Made by a program: the position numbers and the translations under genes. A DNA stretch of 64,000 nucleotides from Pyronema omphalodes (lineage: Eukaryota > Ascomycota > Pezizomycetes > Pezizales > Pyronemataceae), in the NCBI GenBank assembly GCA_024516155.1, contig JAJJXM010000004.1, positions 434,001-498,000 of the forward strand. The letters are read 5' to 3'. Shown piece by piece: positions 58,795 to 64,000 of the stretch. Under the pieces are notes generated by a model that saw only the letters and a program-made list of their open reading frames with translations, was not told the DNA's origin and made no database searches. The first letter of the stretch is position 1, and each line of letters begins with the position of its first letter.

Positions 58795-58865
58795 AATAGT
58801 CAATAGTCAATAGTCAATAGTCAATAGTCAATAGTCAATAGTCAATAGTCAATAGTCAATAGTCA
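58795..58865. repeat. (CAATAGT)n heptamer repeat
   Basis: About ten copies of a 7-bp unit. Confidence 0.93.
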
Positions 58866-60106
58866 AGTCAAGCCGCTGCATCATAACCCCACATCAAAAT
58901 TACCAGTCATAGCCAGTTACAGCCAGTCACAGCCAGCATCCGCCTAGTCACCAGTTACGGCCTGTTTTTGGCTTTCTATTTTTTTTTTTACCTTGCTTTT
59001 TTTGCATTACTTTCTGGAATTGTTTACTTCATTATTTGCTTCATCAATTCCACCGTTTAGACTCTGTCTCAGAGGCTATAGTCCTTATACTAACCCGATT
59101 GTTACCTTATACATAGCACCATCGCACCTCACTACACCGCACCCCTATCCACCCCACCCACCCACAACATCCACATCACCCCCCGTTGACCCCCCGTGTA
59201 TTCCCCCCAGCACCCCCAAACCCCCAAACCCCCAAATCCGCAATCCCATCACCGCAAGCAATCCAGCACGCTCACGATCCCAAACATTCTATCGCTAATA
59301 TCTTCCAAAATCCCAAAATCCCAAAACTCCAAAATTCCAACTCCACTAATCATACGGTATACCCACAGTCGTAACCATAACATATCACCCACTTCTACTC
59401 CAGCAATAATGATAATCATGAAATATCACCCACATCATGAAATATCATCCACATCACCAACTCAAACGACGCCAAGACTGCCAAGCTTGCTAAGACATAA
59501 TGTACTTCACTTCGTACATATGCAGAGCCCACTGTTGAGCCTCTTTCAGTTCCCGATTCAGCGCCCAGTCAGCGCCCAGTCAGTGGTCGGCTGGAGTCTT
59601 GTGTCTTGAGTCTTGTGTCTTGAGTCTGGAGTCTTGAGTTGATTCTTGATTGCTGATTTCCGCCAAGCCTGCCAAGATAATTTCAGTCCCCCTACCCCTC
59701 CCTAACTATGTGCATACATACATGTACAGATCCTTTCCTTTCCTCTCTATACATACGTTTCTTGGACCCACGTCAAGTCTGCCACTCTGGTGTAACGATG
59801 GTGTTACGATGGTGTAACCTCAAGACAGGCTCGGAACCGGGACAGGGCCGGGGCCGGGGCAGGGACCGGGACGAGATCTTCCGTGGGATAATCGTATGAG
59901 GTTCGGAGACTGAGGCTTGGAGACTGAGGCTTGGAGACTTTGGGGTTTCGGAGGTTTCCGAAGTTACTGGGAGACGGACAGACAGGGCCAGTAGACAGCG
60001 ACGACGACCAGAAAAAAAGTTAGACTGGTAAAAGGAAAAAGGAACAGGAAAAAAGGATACAGTTCGTGAATAACTTTGAAGCTACAAAAATATCAAAGAT
60101 TAAAGA

Positions 60107-60143
60107 TGACTGTAGACTGTAGACTGTAGACTGTAGACTGTAG
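60107..60143. repeat. (GACTGTA)n heptamer repeat
   Basis: Five copies of a 7-bp unit. Confidence 0.9.
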
Positions 60144-61902
60144 AAACATCCAAAATCCAATTTTCTAGACGCTTGATTATTATTTTTTATTTTATTTCTG
60201 TGTGTATTCGGTGTATTCGAGTATCCTATCGTTTGCCTCGGCCAGTTCAATAATTCGAGTATGTCGAGGGGAGGGGGGTTTGCGGCTGGTTTTGTATTGC
60301 ACGAGTACTTTCACTTTCACTTTTGCTTCCACTTCCACTTCCACTTCACTTTCACTTTCATTTTACTGCCCTTTTCTCTGCTCTGCTCTTCTCGCTTCGC
60401 ATCTCCTCGCCTCGCCTTGCCACGCCACTTATCGCCACTCATCGCCACGCCTCGTCAGAGTTTCCTCGTTTCCTCGTTTCCTGCGGATCCTGCGGCTCTT
60501 TACAGCTTCTTACAGCTTTGAGCCTCTGTCTCTGTCTCTGTGATTCCTCTGCTTTTGATCCCCTAATCCCCTTTGGTTCCCTTCGGTTCCTGTTCCCTTG
60601 TACCTTTGGTTCCGATTTACGGATCTGCACGCCAGCTACATACATACATAGTTGGACTGTGGAAGAAAACGGAAGAATTGAAGATTTGAAACGACGTTTT
60701 TTTCTGGATAAATACAAAAGAAATCTTCAAGCGACAAGGCAAGATAGACTGGATAGGGACAGGCTTTATGAGCTGGGAGTACTGAAGCAACGCCCGTCGT
60801 CTGACACGCTGGCAGTTATAATTTCCGGTCGCTGTTCTATCCGTCCCCAGTCCCCAGTCCCAAGTTCCCAGTTCCGGCGCATGTACGACAGTGAGAAAGA
60901 AGAGTAAGGATTAAGGAGTAAGAAAAGAGAACGAGAAATCGTATGTTTTATCTGTTGTTTTTAAATTCATTTAGAGGTGCTAAAGCAGCTTAGGATTAGG
61001 AAAAGGGAAAAGAGGAGAGAATTCCGAGATAGATATCGTTGTTACTTTGTTAGTGGATCTTACGAATCGCGAAAAAGCTTGGTGCGTTGCCGACCTGCAC
61101 TTGGTTGCTGCTGCTTGCTGGGTTGCTTTGGCTGCGTTGCAACCAACTCTGGATCTTGGACTTGAACTTGAACTTGGACTGCCTGCCAACTGCAACTGCC
61201 AACTGCAACTTCAACGCCAGAGCTTCTTCTTCTGCTGCCTGCTGCCTGCTGCTTGTTTGACAGTGCTCGACAGTGTTCGACAGTGCTCGCAGATTACAGC
61301 CCACAGCTCACAGCTCACAGCTCGACTCTGTGATCTTTAAATCGGAAAATTCAGTCGGAAATCGATAAATCCTCTCAATCGACAAATCGACAATCGACTG
61401 AAAAACACCCGAATTAAATCCCCAAACCTCTCGACTCTCCAAATATTCCCCTCTCTCCCTCGCTTGTTCCCGATTCCGCCGCTTCTACCATACCCCCATC
61501 CATACATATACACCCCATACAGCAAGCAGCGTTGTCAACCCGCGCGCGCGCCCTTACTTCTTCGTCCTGTCCGTCCCGGCCGGGGTGTGGCGACTTTCGC
61601 AAAACATCGTAAGACATCACGCCAGACTCCAGAAAATCCCTGTCCACATCCACAGCCCACTCGGTCGACCTCACGCAACACTCAGCCCATTTCAGCGGAT
61701 ACTCTGCCAGTCCACCCGCAAACCGACCCCGTCCGCCCACCCCCGCGAGCGCTCCGAATACAGCACTATCGGATCAGTCGACATCCCGTTCTGCGTGGCG
61801 CTCACTTACTAGCCAATATACTAGAAGCTGTAGTCGAGGAAAGCAAAGCAAAAGAAGAGGAGTCTCCTTGACGCTCAAAAGACACCCCCCCCAAACCACA
61901 CG

Positions 61903-64000
61903 ATGGATCACCCTCCACTAGACTACGACCATTGCGCCCAGTTCCTCGCAAGGCTGGACGCTGACGCCCTTCACGCACATCACGACAACCCAGATTCTCT
62001 CGACTCTCTTGACACCGAACACCTTTCTCCATTTGATATCGACTCTGCATCGCCGCCGGGTCTTTCTTCCGGCTCTGCAACTTCGCATTCACCCGAGAGT
62101 CTGAGATACGAGTGGGACCCAACTGACAACTCCTTCTTTGACTTGAACGACGACGGCACCGGTGGTATAATTCAGGCTGGAAGTAATACTCCGTGGGATA
62201 TCTCAATGCTTGCCGATCAAACTGAACCAGGCCTCTCGCCCATGAGCGACTATATCAAGATTGAGAACGAAAACTCGCCTTCTGGATACTACAGTGAGCC
62301 CGCTGGACCACAACGAACCATCTCTCCTGGAAATTCACTGATCGATCCTACTGCGAGGACAGCTCTGGAGGACGGATATTCTTTCAAGGACAACGATATC
62401 TTTGATTATACTAGCTTCACTCAGCAGCAACAGCAGCAGCAGCCTAATTCAAGACCGAGTTCAACTGATCAATTCGGTCCGATGATGTGGAGAAACCAGC
62501 CCCAGCGGGAAGGATTTCCTCCAAACAACTGGCAACAGCAGCAGCAGCAGCAGCAGCAACAGCAGTCACAACAGAAGGTGCCTCAACAGCAGCAACAAAT
62601 CCCACAACAAATTCATCAACAAACACCACAGCAGCTCCAGCAACAGTTGCAAAGAGTACAACAACAGCAGCAACTACAACAGCAACAACAACAACAGCAG
62701 CAGCAACAGCTACAACAGCAACAACATATCATCCAACAACCCTCCCCCCTACGCAAAAGTGTATCACCACCATCCTCTCACACCAGTCCCGAGTCACCAA
62801 CCGGCTCCAACGAAAATAGTGATGACGGAGCTGCTCCCAGTGCCCCACGTAGTAAAAAGAGAAAGACCAGTACCGATGCCGAAGCTGGAGAGACCACCGA
62901 GACCACTGGTGGCCGCAAGCAACCGAAAAAGACTGCTCACAACATGATTGAAAAGCGGTATAGAACCAACCTTAACGATAAAATTGCAGCACTCAGAGAA
63001 TCAGTTCCATCCCTTCGTGTTATGGCTGGTACTGCGAGATTGGGAGAGGATGATGAAGAGGAGGATCTTGGAGGATTGGCCCCAGCTCATAAGCTTAACA
63101 AGGCAACGGTTTTGGCAAAGGCAACGGAGTATATCAGATATTTGGAAAAGAAGAATAAGAGATTACAGGATGAAAATGATCAGTTGAAGAACAGATTGAA
63201 TGCATTTGAGAAATTGGCAACTATGGGTGGATCAATGGGATTGCATCATCAGTCACAGCATGGAGGAAGAGGAGGCCAAGCTGGTGGACCTGGAGGCGGA
63301 GGAATGATGAGTAGATTGATGGTTGGAAGTTTGGCGGGATTGATGATTGCGAATGGCCTTCAGTCTAACGAGGATGGTTCAAGACAATTGGCAGCTGCTC
63401 CTTTCCCTATTGATTTCCTCGGCTTTGCTGGTCCGGCTGCCAACCACCACGCCTTCTGGCTAATCAGCAAGCTTGTTCTTTTGTTTACTGCAATTATCTA
63501 CGTTATCTCACCTAGCTTCTTCGATGCAAAGGACTCTTCGGAGAATGATAAACCTGCAAACAACTCTCACGTCGCCATTGCACCTTCTCTCGCCTCTCCG
63601 CTCAAGGACCGTTCTCACGCTTGGTTAACTGCAATTCAAACCGTCTGGGTTCCTCGTCATTCCGTCACTCTCGAACTTATCGCTCTCATGTTGAAGGCCA
63701 TCAAGCTTTCTCTTCGCCGTATGATTGGTTGGGAGAAATACCGTATGCTCACTGGCATGACTGAAGAACAGGAACTCGCTCGTGTCAAGTCCTGGGCAAT
63801 TGCTCTTGACGCCCAACTCACCGGTGGAGATTTGACTGTTAATCACTCTCGACTTCTTCTTACCTTGTTGGCTTCTTGGACTTTGCCTGCGACTCCTACT
63901 CGGACCATGCTCAACGCCCTCCACATCCGTATTTTATTCTTCGACCTCGGCGCCGGTTTCCAAGCCTTTTCCGAGTCCTTCAGCAACTACTACTGGGGCG
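61903..64000 (+). CDS. SREBP-type membrane-bound bHLH transcription factor (SrbA/Sre1-like), 3' truncated by window
   Basis: Fungal SREBPs sit in the ER membrane, are cleaved when sterols or oxygen fall, and release a bHLH domain that activates sterol-synthesis genes. About 699 residues are visible from the ATG at 61903 with no intron needed. The N-terminus is acidic (MDHPPLDYDHCAQFLARLD). A Gln-rich region follows (about 170-275, CAG/CAA runs), then a basic KKRKTS patch. The bHLH starts TAHNMIEKRYRTNLNDKI near residue 343. The Tyr after R in EKRYR is the SREBP hallmark. The loop is long and acidic, and KLNKATVLAKATEYIRYLEKKNKRL leads into a zipper. Two hydrophobic segments follow: RLMVGSLAGLMIANGL (about 471-487) and AFWLISKLVLLFTAIIYVIS (about 517-537). 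The DUF2014-like C-terminal part begins after them and continues off the edge. Confidence 0.93.
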   Translation, partial: MDHPPLDYDHCAQFLARLDADALHAHHDNPDSLDSLDTEHLSPFDIDSASPPGLSSGSATSHSPESLRYEWDPTDNSFFDLNDDGTGGIIQAGSNTPWDISMLADQTEPGLSPMSDYIKIENENSPSGYYSEPAGPQRTISPGNSLIDPTARTALEDGYSFKDNDIFDYTSFTQQQQQQQPNSRPSSTDQFGPMMWRNQPQREGFPPNNWQQQQQQQQQQQSQQKVPQQQQQIPQQIHQQTPQQLQQQLQRVQQQQQLQQQQQQQQQQQLQQQQHIIQQPSPLRKSVSPPSSHTSPESPTGSNENSDDGAAPSAPRSKKRKTSTDAEAGETTETTGGRKQPKKTAHNMIEKRYRTNLNDKIAALRESVPSLRVMAGTARLGEDDEEEDLGGLAPAHKLNKATVLAKATEYIRYLEKKNKRLQDENDQLKNRLNAFEKLATMGGSMGLHHQSQHGGRGGQAGGPGGGGMMSRLMVGSLAGLMIANGLQSNEDGSRQLAAAPFPIDFLGFAGPAANHHAFWLISKLVLLFTAIIYVISPSFFDAKDSSENDKPANNSHVAIAPSLASPLKDRSHAWLTAIQTVWVPRHSVTLELIALMLKAIKLSLRRMIGWEKYRMLTGMTEEQELARVKSWAIALDAQLTGGDLTVNHSRLLLTLLASWTLPATPTRTMLNALHIRILFFDLGAGFQAFSESFSNYYWG

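Larger units (their letters stand above)
56507..61902. other. Repeat desert upstream of the SREBP-like gene
   Basis: More than 5 kb with no accepted gene. Besides the arrays listed separately it has GGGATGAGTAGATG (56510-56590), (ATTTATGAA)n (56631-56672), CACCATGAAA-type repeats (57640-57710), GGGGCTATGGGG units (58130-58325) and CCCCAATCCCCACCTA (58540-58605). A frame ending at 60907 contains a charged stretch (WTVEENGRIEDLKRRFFLDKYK) that could be an exon of an unknown gene; I cannot define its limits. 61000-61902 probably holds the promoter and leader of the SREBP-like gene. Confidence 0.45.

Noticed and set aside
60323..60907. 194-codon plus-strand frame
   Set aside because: The first half is CT-rich low complexity. 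Only the last ~80 codons look protein-like, and no start or splice partner is found.

Overview
The window looks like nuclear DNA of a filamentous ascomycete (Pezizomycotina). Its genes carry short spliceosomal introns (41-247 nt, one of 647 nt) with GT...AG ends and CTAAC/CTGAC/CTCAC-type branch sites. The products are fungal: NMD helicase Upf1, SSU-processome Imp4, Pmp3, a CNOT11-like CCR4-NOT subunit (absent from budding yeast), Maf1, Nop16, indoleamine 2,3-dioxygenase and an SREBP-type bHLH factor. Gene density is low, and the intergenic DNA is full of micro- and minisatellites and long C/G homopolymers. An early-diverging Pezizomycotina lineage (Orbiliomycetes or Pezizomycetes) would fit, but no marker here proves it.

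Layout. 1-581 (-) is the 5' part of UPF1, divergent from IMP4 (938-2056, +). 2.1-9.2 kb is gene-poor with simple repeats. PMP3 (9195-10199, +) has three exons. 10.2-13.7 kb is gene-poor and holds a perfect hairpin. A CNOT11-like gene (13690-15389, +) is followed by a heptamer minisatellite and a HAD-family hydrolase (16375-17139, -). A gene for a secreted Cys-rich, very acidic protein (18557-20121, -) is divergent from MAF1 (22083-23113, +). 23.1-27.1 kb is a run of different tandem repeats, including a (GGGGATT)n array. An AAA ATPase with a 34-triplet XXP tail lies at 27184-28976 (-), an orphan gene at 30138-31710 (+), NOP16 at 32214-33023 (-), and a five-exon OB-fold/zinc-ribbon protein resembling shieldin SHLD2 or RPA1 at 34512-36287 (-).

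36.68-38.85 kb is a nested transposon. A non-autonomous hAT-type element (8-bp target duplication TGTAAACC, TAGRGATGCAC ends) is interrupted 12 bp from its left end by a second element. The inner element has CCCTRTGGTACAA inverted ends and an interior made almost wholly of palindromic GGTGTTTAAA/TTTAAACACC units. A second hAT-type element, with 22-bp perfect terminal repeats and the 8-bp duplication GTTTTCCC, lies at 40.07-41.00 kb. 43.7-48.5 kb is a degenerate satellite rich in GATATC and CCGTTCCTGTCCTGTCTATC motifs. It has long internal duplications and a 48-bp perfect palindrome. The IDO gene (50138-51807, -) follows, then a gene-poor stretch, an orphan SR-like/coiled-coil protein (54831-56506, +), another repeat desert (56.5-61.9 kb), and the SREBP-like gene running off the right edge (61903-64000, +).

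The genes do not form one pathway. They are mostly housekeeping: mRNA decay and quality control (Upf1, CNOT11), ribosome biogenesis (Imp4, Nop16) and its Pol III brake (Maf1), membrane and sterol homeostasis (Pmp3, SREBP), and tryptophan-to-NAD catabolism (IDO). The unusual content is the nested and palindromic mobile DNA, the satellite, and three or four lineage-specific proteins. Exon structures were inferred by eye from reading frames and splice signals.
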